Both the position numbers and the translations under genes were made by a program. Of a stretch of DNA of 64,000 bases, positions 46,349 to 57,171 are shown piece after piece. Every line of letters starts with the position of its first letter. Position 1 is the first letter of the stretch. The notes below the pieces were generated by a model. It saw only the letters and a list, made by a program, of their open reading frames with translations, was not told the origin of the DNA and made no database searches. This DNA is from Thermalbibacter longus (GTDB lineage Bacteria; Chloroflexota; Chloroflexia; Thermomicrobiales; Thermomicrobiaceae): positions 1,045 through 65,044 of the forward strand of contig NZ_JAMSLR010000013.1 of NCBI RefSeq assembly GCF_023806485.1, read 5' to 3'.

Positions 46349-47524
46349 GTGAAGGGGTTGAGCCTCGAGGGTGCGAGGGTGCTCGACGCTCGATTGACGC
46401 GCCGGGCACTGGTGCGTGGCGCGCTGCTGGCCAGCGTCGTCGGCGTGTTGGCCGCCTGCGGCGATGGCCGACCGGAGGCGGGCGAGGGTGGGAGCGCGTC
46501 CGCGCCGGCAAGCGTCGAAGCGAGCGCAACTCCACATGCCCCGGCAGGGGTGTCCAGCTCTCCGACGGCGGCGCGGGTCGAGACGCCGCTAGCTACTGCC
46601 GCGTCTTCAGCGTTTCCGGTCGCCATCGAGCACAAGTTCGGCGTGACCGAGATCCCGGCTCAGCCGCAGCGCGTCGTGGCCCTCGGCTACAGCGATCAGG
46701 ATCCGCTCCTGGCGCTGGGAGTGCGACCGATCGCAGTGCGCTATTGGTTCGGAGACGAACCGCATGCGGTTTTCCCCTGGGCGCAGGACGAGCTGGGTGA
46801 CGCGACGCCTGACGTGCTGAACATGCCGTTCGGTCAGCTCGATTTCGAGCGGGTCGCAGCCCTGCGCCCCGACCTGATCAGCGCGGTCTATTCTGGCATC
46901 ACGCAAGAGGAATACCAGCGGCTCGCGCAGATCGCGCCGACGCTCGCACAGTCCAGCGAGTACATCGATTTCGGCATGCCCTGGCAGGAGGCTACCCTGT
47001 TGATAGGGCGTGCCCTCGGGCGAGAGGCGCTGGCGCACGAGCTCGTGACCGAGGTCGAAGCCCGGTTCGCGGCCGCCCGTGCTGGGCACCCGGAGTGGGC
47101 TGGCAAGCGTGTCGTCGTCGGATCTCCGAGGGGTGACGGGCAGTTCGGCTTCGTCGCCTCACAGGATGCGCGCTCGCGCGTCTTCACCGCGCTCGGCTTC
47201 GAGGTACCGCCCGAGCTGGACGAGATTGCCGGTGGCCAGTTCTGGGGAACGGTCAGCCTCGAGCGCGCAGACCTGCTCGACCAGGATCTCCTGGTCTTCC
47301 ACCAGCTCGCCTGGGTAGAAGGCGGGCGGGCTGCGATCGAGAGCGACCCGTTGCTCGGGAGACTCCGGGCGATGCAGGAGGGGCGCGTACTCTTCCTAGA
47401 GGGCCAGCTCGACGACGCGTTGCAGTTCAGCACCGTACTGAGCTTGCCGTTCCTGCTGGATCGCCTCGTGCCGATGGTCGAGGCTGCGATGGACGGAGAC
47501 CCCGAAACCGAGGCTGCGCCATGA
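46349..47524 (+). CDS. iron-siderophore ABC transporter substrate-binding lipoprotein 2
   Basis: A 391-residue paralogue of the preceding gene, sharing HKFGVTEIPAQPQRVVALGY and PWAQDELGDATPDVLNMPFG. The signal ends in lipobox VLAAC, without a full twin-arginine motif, so it may use Sec or a degenerate Tat route. Divergence between the two mature domains suggests different siderophores sharing one permease. GTG start with GGGAGGGAG upstream. Confidence 0.88.
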   Translation: MKGLSLEGARVLDARLTRRALVRGALLASVVGVLAACGDGRPEAGEGGSASAPASVEASATPHAPAGVSSSPTAARVETPLATAASSAFPVAIEHKFGVTEIPAQPQRVVALGYSDQDPLLALGVRPIAVRYWFGDEPHAVFPWAQDELGDATPDVLNMPFGQLDFERVAALRPDLISAVYSGITQEEYQRLAQIAPTLAQSSEYIDFGMPWQEATLLIGRALGREALAHELVTEVEARFAAARAGHPEWAGKRVVVGSPRGDGQFGFVASQDARSRVFTALGFEVPPELDEIAGGQFWGTVSLERADLLDQDLLVFHQLAWVEGGRAAIESDPLLGRLRAMQEGRVLFLEGQLDDALQFSTVLSLPFLLDRLVPMVEAAMDGDPETEAAP

Positions 47525-47576
47525 GTGCCCCGAGACTCGAGGCGACTCCGATGGCAGGCGCTGCTCACTTAGAAGG

Positions 47577-48626
47577 ATGCCGGGAATGGTAGCGAGCGCC
47601 CACGGGGCCAGGCGGGCCGGTCGCGGGCTGCTTCTAACGCGCTCGGCAACGCTGGCGCTCTGCGCGGTGGCGCTGGGCGTGGTCGCGCTCGCGAGCCTGC
47701 GGATCGGCTCGATCGGCATCACGACCGCCGATGCGGTCGATGCCCTCGTCCGCTACGCGCCGGAGTCGTACGAGCAGACCGTGGTGCGCACGCTCAGGCT
47801 GCCGCGCACGCTGATCGGCCTGGGCGTCGGCGCGGCGCTCGCGGTCGCTGGGGCCGCGCTGCAAGGGATGACGAGGAACCCGCTGGCTGACCCCTCCATC
47901 CTGGGCGTGAACAGTGGCGCGGCGTTCGGCGTGGTCACGGCCGTCTACCTCGGGGAGCTCACCCATCCGCTCCAGTTCGTCTGGTTCGCCTTCGCCGGCG
48001 GGCTGATCGCCGCGATGCTGGTGTACGGTATCGCGTCGGCCGGTCCTGGTGGGGCGACGCCGGTGAAGCTCGCGCTGGCCGGTGTCGTCGTCTCCTCGCT
48101 GCTCAGCTCCTGGCTCACGGCCTTGCTGTTGCTCGACCAGCAGACGCTCGATGTCGTGCGCTTCTGGCTCGCGGGGTCGTTGGCCGGGCGCGACCTCAGC
48201 GTCTTTCTCGTCGCGCTCCCGTTCCTGCTGCTCGGTCTGGCTGGCATGCTGCTGTTGAGCCATCAGATCAACATCCTGAGCCTGGGCGAAGAGACGGCCC
48301 GCTCACTCGGCATGCACACCGGACGGGTGCGGGCACTGGTCACCCTCCTGGTCGTGCTGCTTGCCGGGGCCTCAGTGGCGGTGGCCGGCCCCATCGGCTT
48401 CGTCGGGCTGGCCGTGCCCCACATCGTGCGGGTGGTCACCGGGCCCGACTACCGCTGGGTGCTCGCCTACTGCCTGGTGGTGGGGCCGCTCCTGCTGCTC
48501 AGCGCGGACATCGCTGGGCGCGTCGTCGCCCGGCCGTCTGAGGTGCAGGTCGGAATCGTCACTGCCATGGTCGGCGCGCCGTTCCTGATCGCCCTGGCGC
48601 GCCGGCGGCGCGTCGCGGAGTTGTGA
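47577..48626 (+). CDS. FecCD family siderophore ABC permease 1
   Basis: A 349-residue permease with about nine to ten helices. Motifs are RLPRTLIGLGVGAALAVAG, LQGMTRNPLADPSILGVNSG (residues 98-117), LGEETARSLGM and VAGPIGFVGLAVPHIVR. It forms a heterodimer channel with the next gene product. AGAAGG precedes the ATG. The TGA overlaps the next ATG by one base. Confidence 0.92.
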   Translation: MPGMVASAHGARRAGRGLLLTRSATLALCAVALGVVALASLRIGSIGITTADAVDALVRYAPESYEQTVVRTLRLPRTLIGLGVGAALAVAGAALQGMTRNPLADPSILGVNSGAAFGVVTAVYLGELTHPLQFVWFAFAGGLIAAMLVYGIASAGPGGATPVKLALAGVVVSSLLSSWLTALLLLDQQTLDVVRFWLAGSLAGRDLSVFLVALPFLLLGLAGMLLLSHQINILSLGEETARSLGMHTGRVRALVTLLVVLLAGASVAVAGPIGFVGLAVPHIVRVVTGPDYRWVLAYCLVVGPLLLLSADIAGRVVARPSEVQVGIVTAMVGAPFLIALARRRRVAEL

Positions 48627-49687
48627 TGGTACGAGCGCTCGTCTCCTCCCAGACGGAAAGGCGTCCCCGGCTGCGGGTGGTGCGAGTGGGCGGGGTCGCC
48701 TTTCGGGTCGATGCCAGCGTCCTGGCGATGACCGGCCTCGCGCTGGCTGCCCTCCTCGCGCTCAGCGCCTGGGCGCTGACCCTCGGGAGCTACCGGCTCC
48801 CGCTCGCCGCGGTCATCGCGGCACTCTCCGGGAGCGGCAGCGACGAGGCCCAGTTCATCGTGCTCGACTTGCGGTTGCCCCGCATCCTCGCCGCCGTGCT
48901 GATCGGCCCCATGCTCGCCATGTCGGGGGCGATCTTCCAGGGACTGGTGCGCAATCCCCTGGTCTCGCCGGACGTGATCGGCGTCAACGCCGGCGCGGCC
49001 TTCGTCGCGGTCTTCTGGATCACCACCAGGCACTCGCCCGCCGCGCTCCCGCTGGTGGCGTTCGCGGGCGCGGTCGTGGCCGCGTCGATCGTGTACCTGC
49101 TGAGCTGGCGCGGGCATATCGCCGGCCCCCGGCTGATCCTCGTCGGCATCGGCGTGAACGCGGCGCTGTCAGCCGCGACGTCCTTCATGGTCGTCCGCGC
49201 TGAGATCAACGACGCGAGCCGGGCAGTGCTCTGGATGACCGGGAGCGTGTACGCCAGCACCTGGAACGATGTCCGGACGCTTGCGCTCGCGCTGGCCGTG
49301 CTGGGGCCGGTAGGTATCGCCCTGATGTGGTCGCTGCGGGTCATTCAAGCTGGTGACCTGGTGGCCCGAAGCGTCGGCATGCCGCTGGAGCGCGTGCGCC
49401 TGTCCTTGATCCTGGTCGGCTGCGGGCTGAGTGCGGTAGCGGTATCGGTGGCCGGGCCGATCGGCTTCGTGGCGTTGATGGTGCCTCACCTGGCCCGGAT
49501 GCTGGCCGGGCCGATGTGCGGGAGCGTCTTTGCTTTCACCGGCGTCCTCGGCGCCCTGCTGCTCCTAGGCGCGGACATGGTAGGCCAGCACGCGCTGCCG
49601 GTGGGGTTGCCGGTGGGAGTGGTGACGGCGGCCGTGGGCGCGCCCTACTTCCTGTACCTGCTCTACCGGGTCAACGCGCGGCTGTAG
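48626..49687 (+). CDS. FecCD family siderophore ABC permease 2
   Basis: A 353-residue permease partner, with RLPRILAAVLIGPMLAMSG, FQGLVRNPLVSPDVIGVN, ARSVGMPLERVRL and VAGPIGFVALMVPHLARM. Start ATG at 48626 in a TGATG overlap with permease 1; a GTG three bases earlier is in frame. Tight coupling supports equal subunit ratio. Confidence 0.92.
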   Translation: MVRALVSSQTERRPRLRVVRVGGVAFRVDASVLAMTGLALAALLALSAWALTLGSYRLPLAAVIAALSGSGSDEAQFIVLDLRLPRILAAVLIGPMLAMSGAIFQGLVRNPLVSPDVIGVNAGAAFVAVFWITTRHSPAALPLVAFAGAVVAASIVYLLSWRGHIAGPRLILVGIGVNAALSAATSFMVVRAEINDASRAVLWMTGSVYASTWNDVRTLALALAVLGPVGIALMWSLRVIQAGDLVARSVGMPLERVRLSLILVGCGLSAVAVSVAGPIGFVALMVPHLARMLAGPMCGSVFAFTGVLGALLLLGADMVGQHALPVGLPVGVVTAAVGAPYFLYLLYRVNARL

Positions 49688-49696
49688 GGGGTGGAG

Positions 49697-51354
<1,658 letters not shown>

Positions 51355-51358
<4 letters not shown>

Positions 51359-52209
51359 CGTACCGGCCAACAGGTGTCTCCGGGCAGAGCGTCTCGCTCT
51401 CGTCCCCGCCGATCCAGCAGACGCTGGCCCGGGCCACCGCGCGGTGCCCGCAGGTGAGCGCCCGCTGGGGCCTGCCGCCCGAGGGGTGGTGGCTCGCTGC
51501 CGACATCGTGAGCGACCCGTCCGCCGTGAGCGAGCTCCTCGACCAGCTCTGCTGCTGGTACGAGATGGATGACCGGCAGGTCGCGGCGAGCTTTCTGGTG
51601 CTCGCGTACTTCTGGTACCTGCTGTGTGGCGCGGTGGCCTGCTACTTCCTGGAGCGGCGCGTCCCCGATCTGTCGGCCGGCGCGGTAGCGCTCCATCTCC
51701 GGCAGGGCGTGGCGTTTCTCTCTCCGCGCTGCTGGGCACTGCCGGACGACCCGGCGGCCGGGCACCCGGCTGTGCTCGTCGTGGCCGACGAGGACGCGCT
51801 GCGTCGCCAGCTCGTCGACCAGCTCGAGCGCGAGCACGCCGAGCCGCTCTTCTCGACGCTGCGCCGGGTGGCACCGTTCGGCCTGGTCGGGATGCGAGCG
51901 AACTACGTCGATCGTCTGGCTAGCGTCGTGCTCTGGCTGGCCGAGCAGCTCGGAGACCAGGAGCTCGCGCGCCGCGAGGTGCCGGCTCTGGTCGCCCTCG
52001 CGGGCCCGAAGGCGCGGACTGGCATCCTCGAAATCGAGTGCGAGGGCCGCTCGGGGCTCGTCCTGCGACGCGGTGGGTGCTGCCTGAACTACCGGCTGCC
52101 CGGCAGAGAGAAGTGCGATACCTGCTGCCTGCGCCCGCTGGAGGAGCGCGCTGTCCTGCTGCGGCGGTATCTCGCTCCTGGCGAGGGCGCCGCGTCTAGC
52201 GCACGATGA
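51355..52209 (+). CDS. FhuF-like (2Fe-2S) siderophore-iron reductase
   Basis: A 284-residue protein ending in the FhuF signature C-C-x10-C-x2-C (GGCCLNYR to KCDTCC), which binds a [2Fe-2S] cluster. FhuF-type proteins reduce ferric siderophore in the cytoplasm to release iron. GTG at 51355 overlaps the ATPase stop (GTGA) and has GGAGGGG upstream; GTG at 51343 is the alternative. The last 14 bases overlap the convergent cupredoxin gene. Confidence 0.82.
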
Positions 52210-52747
52210 CTTTGCCCTCCATGTCCGGGTGGAGCAGGCACCAGTACTCGTACTCGCCCGGCGTATCGAACGTCATCTGGAAGCGCTGGCCCTGCTCGAA
52301 GAAACCGGAATCCCAGCGCCGCTCCTTGTCGGTGACGGTATGGGTGGTCGGGCTCGTGTTGATCCAGACGACGGTCGTCCCTGGCGAGATCGTGATCTCA
52401 GCGGGTCTGAAGCCGAAATTGAAGACTTCTACTTCGACCTGTTGCCCGCTGGTCGGGCCCGCAGTCGGGGTAGCGGCCGCCGCCGGTGCTGGCGTCGCGG
52501 TGGCCGGCGGCGCTGCGGTCGGCGTGGCGGTCGGCGCGGGAGTGCTGGTGCCGTCGCTCCCGCCGTACGGCTCGCCGTAGCCGTACGAGCGGTCGGCTTG
52601 CGTCGGCGTTGCGGCCGGCGCTGAACCGGCCGCGGCTGGGGTGTTCATAGCCGGCTGGGTACCACTGCCGGTACTAGCGCAGGCCACGACGGCGATCGTG
52701 AGCGCGAGCGGCAGGGCGAGGAGGGCGAGCATGCGGGCACGAAACAT
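52196..52747 (-). CDS. cupredoxin (plastocyanin/azurin-like) lipoprotein
   Basis: A 183-residue secreted blue-copper protein. The signal ends in lipobox VVACA, then a long Ala/Thr/Pro linker (about residues 30-90). The copper site is His in PTTHTVTD, and Cys, His and Met in YWCLLHPDM. It should transfer electrons outside the membrane. ATG at 52747 follows GGAGG; 52762 would add five residues. Its stop overlaps the convergent FhuF-like gene. Confidence 0.87.
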   Translation of the reverse strand: MFRARMLALLALPLALTIAVVACASTGSGTQPAMNTPAAAGSAPAATPTQADRSYGYGEPYGGSDGTSTPAPTATPTAAPPATATPAPAAAATPTAGPTSGQQVEVEVFNFGFRPAEITISPGTTVVWINTSPTTHTVTDKERRWDSGFFEQGQRFQMTFDTPGEYEYWCLLHPDMEGKVIVR

Positions 52748-52773
52748 GTCCCGGGCCTCCATCGGTGGGTCGT

Positions 52774-52811
52774 ACCCCTCCCCACCGGCTGGGGAGCTGG
52801 TGGGGAGGGGT
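52774..52811 (-). terminator. strong hairpin between CHRD and cupredoxin genes
   Basis: 13-bp perfect stem (core CCCCTCCCCACC and GGTGGGGAGGGG) with a 12-base loop, lying 15 bases after the CHRD gene stop. There is no U-run. It could end the CHRD transcript or shield the cupredoxin leader. Confidence 0.5.
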
Positions 52812-52826
52812 CTCGACGTCAGGCGC

Positions 52827-53360
52827 TCAGGCGCGGGCGCGACGCAGGGTGAGCCCGGCGCCGACCGCCACCAGGGCGAGGGCAGCCAGCCCGCCGATCA
52901 GCGGGAGCTGGGCCGTGCCAGCGCGCGGCTGGCCGGTGGCCGGGGCGACCTGGGCTCGGGCCGGGATGTCGCCGCAGGCCACGTAGACGGAGATTTCCTG
53001 CCCCGACTTGTGGACGTTGATCGCGAAGTTGCCGGTGAGCAGGTTCGCCAACGGCACGTCGACTACCGTCTCCGAGGTCCCATTGACGACGTTGTTGAGC
53101 GGGTACTGTGGCTGCGGGTTCAGGTTGGCGCAGGTACCCGGGTGGATGTGTGCCGGCTGGGGCGTGTCGCCAGGCGGGTTGCTCAACTGGATCGTCACCC
53201 GCGTCTGGTTCCCCATCGCTGTCAGCGTGGCAGTCCCCGACTGCCCTGAATCGCTCTGCTCCGACAGGTTGACGGTGACGGTCTCCTGCGCCGAGGCCGC
53301 TACCGCCGTGAACAGCGCTCCCAACAGCGCGATGGTGAGCGCGAACATGACTCGTCGCAT
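52827..53360 (-). CDS. CHRD-domain surface protein with C-terminal membrane anchor
   Basis: A 177-residue exported protein. A Sec signal ends near AASAQ. The beta-rich domain has QSGTATLTAMGNQTRVTI and PAHIHPGTC, typical of CHRD-like domains. The C-terminus is AQLPLIGG, a hydrophobic helix and RRARA, the layout of a sortase sorting signal but without the Thr-Gly of LPxTG. It is probably membrane- or wall-attached. GGAGAGGAGAG precedes the ATG. Confidence 0.72.
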   Translation of the reverse strand: MRRVMFALTIALLGALFTAVAASAQETVTVNLSEQSDSGQSGTATLTAMGNQTRVTIQLSNPPGDTPQPAHIHPGTCANLNPQPQYPLNNVVNGTSETVVDVPLANLLTGNFAINVHKSGQEISVYVACGDIPARAQVAPATGQPRAGTAQLPLIGGLAALALVAVGAGLTLRRARA

Positions 53361-53583
53361 AGGGTGCTCTCCTCTCCTAAACCAACGCTCGGGTCCGGGT
53401 CGACGTCGTCCCGTCCCCCTCGCCCGACCCTCAACAGCAATACGAGATCGATCGCTCGACGGATTGCCCGGATCAGCTCATTCCCGCGTGGTACACTGAT
53501 GTGTTAGCTCGGCCGCAGGAAAATCCGCTCCTGCTGGCCCGCCGGTATAGGCCAGTCCACGCGAGCATCATCGAGGAGAGGAC

Positions 53584-54333
53584 GTGCCGATCCTACTCAA
53601 GCGCCCAGAGCAGCTCAAGCTGATGCGCGAAGCTGGCAGGATCGTCGCCGAGACCCTCCTCCTCCTGCGCGAAGCGGTGCGCCCCGGAATCACGACCGCC
53701 GAGCTGGATGCCTTAGCCGAGCGCCACATCCGCCGCCGCGGCGCGACCCCGTCGTTCAAGGGCTACCGCGGGTTCCCGGCGACGATCTGCGTCGCGGTCA
53801 ACGATGAAGTCGTCCACGGCATCCCTGGCCCGCGGGTGCTGCGCGAGGGCGACATCGTCGGCATCGATATCGGAGCACGTTACCGCGGCTTCCACGGCGA
53901 CGCCACGATCACCGTCCCCGTGGGGCGGGTCTCCCCCGAAGCCGAGCGGCTGCTGCGGGTGTGCCGCGAAGCGCTGGACATCGGTATCGAGCAGGCGCGG
54001 GCCGGCAACCGGCTGACGGACATCTCCGCGGCGATCCAGCGGCACGTCGAGGCGGCGGGCTTCTCGGTGGTGCGCGACCTGTACGGGCACGGCATCGGCC
54101 GCGCGCTGCACGAAGAGCCGATGCTCCCGCACTATGGGCCTCCGGGGCAGGGCCCGCTGCTGCGGCCGGGGATGGTGCTCACCATCGAGCCGATGATCGC
54201 GGCCGGCAGGCCCGACACCCGCCTGCTCGACGACCATTGGACTATCGTCACCGCCGACGGTAGCCTCTCGGCCCAGTTCGAGCATACCGTGGCCATCACC
54301 GACAACGGCCCGGAGATCCTGACCCTCCCTTGA
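53584..54333 (+). CDS. map: type I methionine aminopeptidase
   Basis: A 249-residue enzyme that removes initiator Met. All metal ligands are present: Asp in VGIDIGARY, Asp in GFHGDATITVPVG, His in YGHGIGRALHEEP, Glu in LTIEPMI and Glu in FEHTVAI. GTG start follows CGAGGAGAGGAC. An extended -10 box (TGG-TACACT, about 53489-53497) is the likely promoter. The intact ligands contrast with the M24 protein at 42.5 kb. Confidence 0.94.
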   Translation: MPILLKRPEQLKLMREAGRIVAETLLLLREAVRPGITTAELDALAERHIRRRGATPSFKGYRGFPATICVAVNDEVVHGIPGPRVLREGDIVGIDIGARYRGFHGDATITVPVGRVSPEAERLLRVCREALDIGIEQARAGNRLTDISAAIQRHVEAAGFSVVRDLYGHGIGRALHEEPMLPHYGPPGQGPLLRPGMVLTIEPMIAAGRPDTRLLDDHWTIVTADGSLSAQFEHTVAITDNGPEILTLP

Positions 54334-54416
54334 GACCGCTCACCGGCCATGCCCGGGCCGCGACCGGGCGCGCAGCCGTCGAACCTCGGGGCGTCGTGGC
54401 TCCCGGCGGGCGCCGC

Positions 54417-55334
54417 CTACTGCTCTGCCACGCAGGCCGCCGACTGTTGCGGCCGGCGCAGCGGGAACGGAATCTTGCCCTGCACCACCGCTAGCCCGGC
54501 CAGGATGCCGGCCACGCCCGCCACGGTGCGCCAACCGACCGGCTCGCCGAGGACGAGCCAGCCCAGCGTCACCCCGACCGGTGGCATGAGATAGGTCGAG
54601 AGCGAGGCGTTCACCGCTCCCACCTGCGCGATCAGACGATAGTACAAGATGTAGGCCAGCCCGCTGCTCACGGCGCCCAGCCCGATCCAGGCCGCCAGCC
54701 GGGGCAGTGTGAGCTCGAGCGCCGGCGGATCGGTCAGCAGAAGCGTTGGCGGCGCGAGGAGAGCGCTGGCGACCAGGATCTGCCCGGCCGAGAGCGCCAG
54801 CGGCTCGCCGCGCAGGCGCGCCCGAGCGTAGGCGAAGCCGAAGCCGTAGCAGGCGCTCGAGAGCAGGATCGCGAGTTGCCCCTGGGCCGACGAGCTGGCC
54901 AGCGTCGCCAGGTCGGCGCCGCTGAGGACGAGCACGCCGCCGAAGCCGAGCAGCAGCCCGGCCAGCTTGGCGGTGCTGAACCGCTCAGCACGGAAGGCGA
55001 GGACGGCGAAGAGCACGGCGAAGAACGGCGTGGTGGCGTTGAGCACGGCAGCCAGCCCTGAGTCGATGTGCTGCTCTCCCCAGGCGATCAGCAGGAACGG
55101 GACGATGTTGCCGGTGAGCGCCATCACCGTCAGGTCGACCCAGGTGGCCGGGCGGCGCGGCAGCCGGATGCCCCGCAGGGCGAGCACTACAAGCAGTGTG
55201 GCGGCCCCCAGCACTAGCCGGCCGCCGACCAGCGGCAGGGGCGGAATGCCGGCGACGGCGACCTTGATCATCAGGTAGGAGCTGCCCCAGATGGTGCCGA
55301 GCAGCACGAGCTGCGCGAGTTGGCCGAGCGTCAT
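54417..55334 (-). CDS. EamA family (DMT superfamily) transporter
   Basis: A 305-residue ten-helix membrane protein made of two EamA repeats: GTIWGSSYLMIKVAV in the first, and LGAVSSGLAYILYYRLI plus STYLMPPVGVTLGWLVLGE in the second. It is a probable metabolite or amino-acid exporter; substrate unknown. GGAGAGAGG precedes the ATG. Confidence 0.87.
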   Translation of the reverse strand: MTLGQLAQLVLLGTIWGSSYLMIKVAVAGIPPLPLVGGRLVLGAATLLVVLALRGIRLPRRPATWVDLTVMALTGNIVPFLLIAWGEQHIDSGLAAVLNATTPFFAVLFAVLAFRAERFSTAKLAGLLLGFGGVLVLSGADLATLASSSAQGQLAILLSSACYGFGFAYARARLRGEPLALSAGQILVASALLAPPTLLLTDPPALELTLPRLAAWIGLGAVSSGLAYILYYRLIAQVGAVNASLSTYLMPPVGVTLGWLVLGEPVGWRTVAGVAGILAGLAVVQGKIPFPLRRPQQSAACVAEQ

Positions 55335-55473
55335 GCCTCTCTCCAGCCTTCAGGACATCGCCGGGGCGCGCCTGTGTGCCACCGCCGGCTCGTATACCTG
55401 AACGCCAGAGCCGCTCGAGCCATTCCGGCGAGTCCACCGGCCTGCCGCACCGTCGCGCAGCGGGTGCTCTCGC

Positions 55474-56958
55474 CTAGAGGTCATCCACAGTAAACGTCAC
55501 CGAGTCGAGCAGCACATCGAGATCCGGGTCGAGCTGGCCGTTAGCGTTGCTATCCCAGTAGGCATTCACGGTTACGGTATCGTTCACGCCGTCGTCGACG
55601 ATGCCGCAAGCGAAGAGCGGTCGGCTGAACTGGCCGATCGCGTCCGTCGCCCCAGGGGCGATGTCATCGTTGACCGGACACGCTGCAAACGAGGCACTCG
55701 CCCGCGTTCCGGAGGGCGTGTCCGAGTCACGGATCTCGAGCAGCACGGGTATCCCTTCGGCCGGCCCGCGCTCGTCGCGGACGACGAGCGTAGCGGTGGC
55801 GTCGGCCGTCGCGTCCCCGACTTCGGCCTCGGTAGTCATCGCGTCCGGCCGGACGGTCAGCGAGCCGGCAAGCCACCGCTTGGTCGCACGGTCCTGTGGC
55901 TCGTTCGGGTCCCGATCACCGTCGTTGTTCACGTCGATGAAGCCGCGCACGATGTTCGTCACCGGCTGATCGTTGGTGAAGGTAAAGCGCGCGTGGCCGC
56001 TTGCGTCGGTCAGGACCTCACCGGCGGCCGGCTCGGGGTTCCCGCCACCGGTAACGACGAAGGTCACCCGCACGTTTACCACCGGTCGCCCGCCGACCTC
56101 GACCCGGGCGACCACCGTGTGCTCGGTGCCGACCGGGTTGACGTCGCTGGTCGGCTCGAGCGAGAGGCGCGCGTCCTCCGGCGGTACGACCGGCTCCGGC
56201 GTGGGTGTCGGAGCGGGAGACGATGGCGCGAGGCGCTGGGCCAGGAGCTGGGCGCCCAGCCGGCCCAGCAGCACGTCGTACCGCTCCGGCCAGGCCCCCG
56301 GATGCCACTCGAACCGCTGCCGCTCGAAGTACTGGACCGTGTACTCCCGCCCGTCGTCCGGGTTCACCTCGCGGAACTCCTCGCTGATCGGGTAGCCGAA
56401 CACCGCTAGCCCGCCGAACTGTTCCCAGTAGGCCCGGAAGCCGGCACACAGGTTGTGGCCGGTCTCGGCGAAGTAGAGGCAGCCAGGCTTCGGCCCGGCC
56501 GGGGAAAAGGGCCCGGTCGGGAAGGTGGGATCGCTTCCCTCCCGCAAGGCGACCAGCTCGTGGCCGAGCAGCCCGAGCAGGACATCGTGCCGCTCGGGAT
56601 AGGTGCCCGGATGCCACTCAAAGCGGGCCCGCTCGAACCACTGAGTGGTGAGCCCGGTCTCGGGATCACGGTACTCCTCGGTCAGCGGGTAGCCGAAGAT
56701 TGCCAGCCCGCCGAACTGCTCCCAGTAGCGGAGAAAGCCGGCGCAGAGGTTATGGCCCGTTTCGGGGAAGTAGGTACAGCCAGGAATGGGCTCGGCAGGA
56801 GCAGCCGCGCTCTCGAGCGGGCCTGGCTGCGCTGCTGTCTCGCCCGGGGCGGAGATGTGTGCCGCCAGCAATGCCGCGATGACTGCCGCGGCCATCCAGA
56901 GTAGCGGCGCGCCGAGCTGTCGCCGGCGCCGGGAGCCGCTCACAGGTGTCTTCTCCAT
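55474..56958 (-). CDS. secreted protein with two Trp/Gly-rich repeats and an Ig-like domain
   Basis: A 494-residue envelope protein. An Arg-rich start and one hydrophobic segment (signal or anchor) are followed by two copies of a ~95-residue unit. Each unit contains ETGHNLCAGF, YWEQFGGLA, FGYP, FER-RFEWHPG and PER-DVLLG. A Pro-rich linker leads to an invasin-type Ig-like domain with PVVNVRVTFVVTGGGNPEP and a DVNNDGDRDPNEPQ loop that looks calcium-binding. A beta-rich tail ends VTFTVDDL. The function is unknown; cell-surface adhesion is the likeliest. ATG at 56958 is preferred over a TTG eight codons upstream. Confidence 0.75.
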   Translation of the reverse strand: MEKTPVSGSRRRRQLGAPLLWMAAAVIAALLAAHISAPGETAAQPGPLESAAAPAEPIPGCTYFPETGHNLCAGFLRYWEQFGGLAIFGYPLTEEYRDPETGLTTQWFERARFEWHPGTYPERHDVLLGLLGHELVALREGSDPTFPTGPFSPAGPKPGCLYFAETGHNLCAGFRAYWEQFGGLAVFGYPISEEFREVNPDDGREYTVQYFERQRFEWHPGAWPERYDVLLGRLGAQLLAQRLAPSSPAPTPTPEPVVPPEDARLSLEPTSDVNPVGTEHTVVARVEVGGRPVVNVRVTFVVTGGGNPEPAAGEVLTDASGHARFTFTNDQPVTNIVRGFIDVNNDGDRDPNEPQDRATKRWLAGSLTVRPDAMTTEAEVGDATADATATLVVRDERGPAEGIPVLLEIRDSDTPSGTRASASFAACPVNDDIAPGATDAIGQFSRPLFACGIVDDGVNDTVTVNAYWDSNANGQLDPDLDVLLDSVTFTVDDL

Positions 56959-57171
56959 GGCGTCCCCAATCCCTTCGAACAACGGCTGCCGACATCCCGC
57001 GATCGCTCCCGGTCACTCGGCTCTGGCTCGTGCGCTCGACCCGGTGCGGCCGAACGGTCACGGGTTCTATCGAGACGCGACGCCTCTACCTCTTCCGACG
57101 CTTGGAGAGGGCCACGGTTGCGAGCGGCCGTGCCTGGGGCGCTGCCTGGCAGCAATGCCTGGCGTCCCGGC

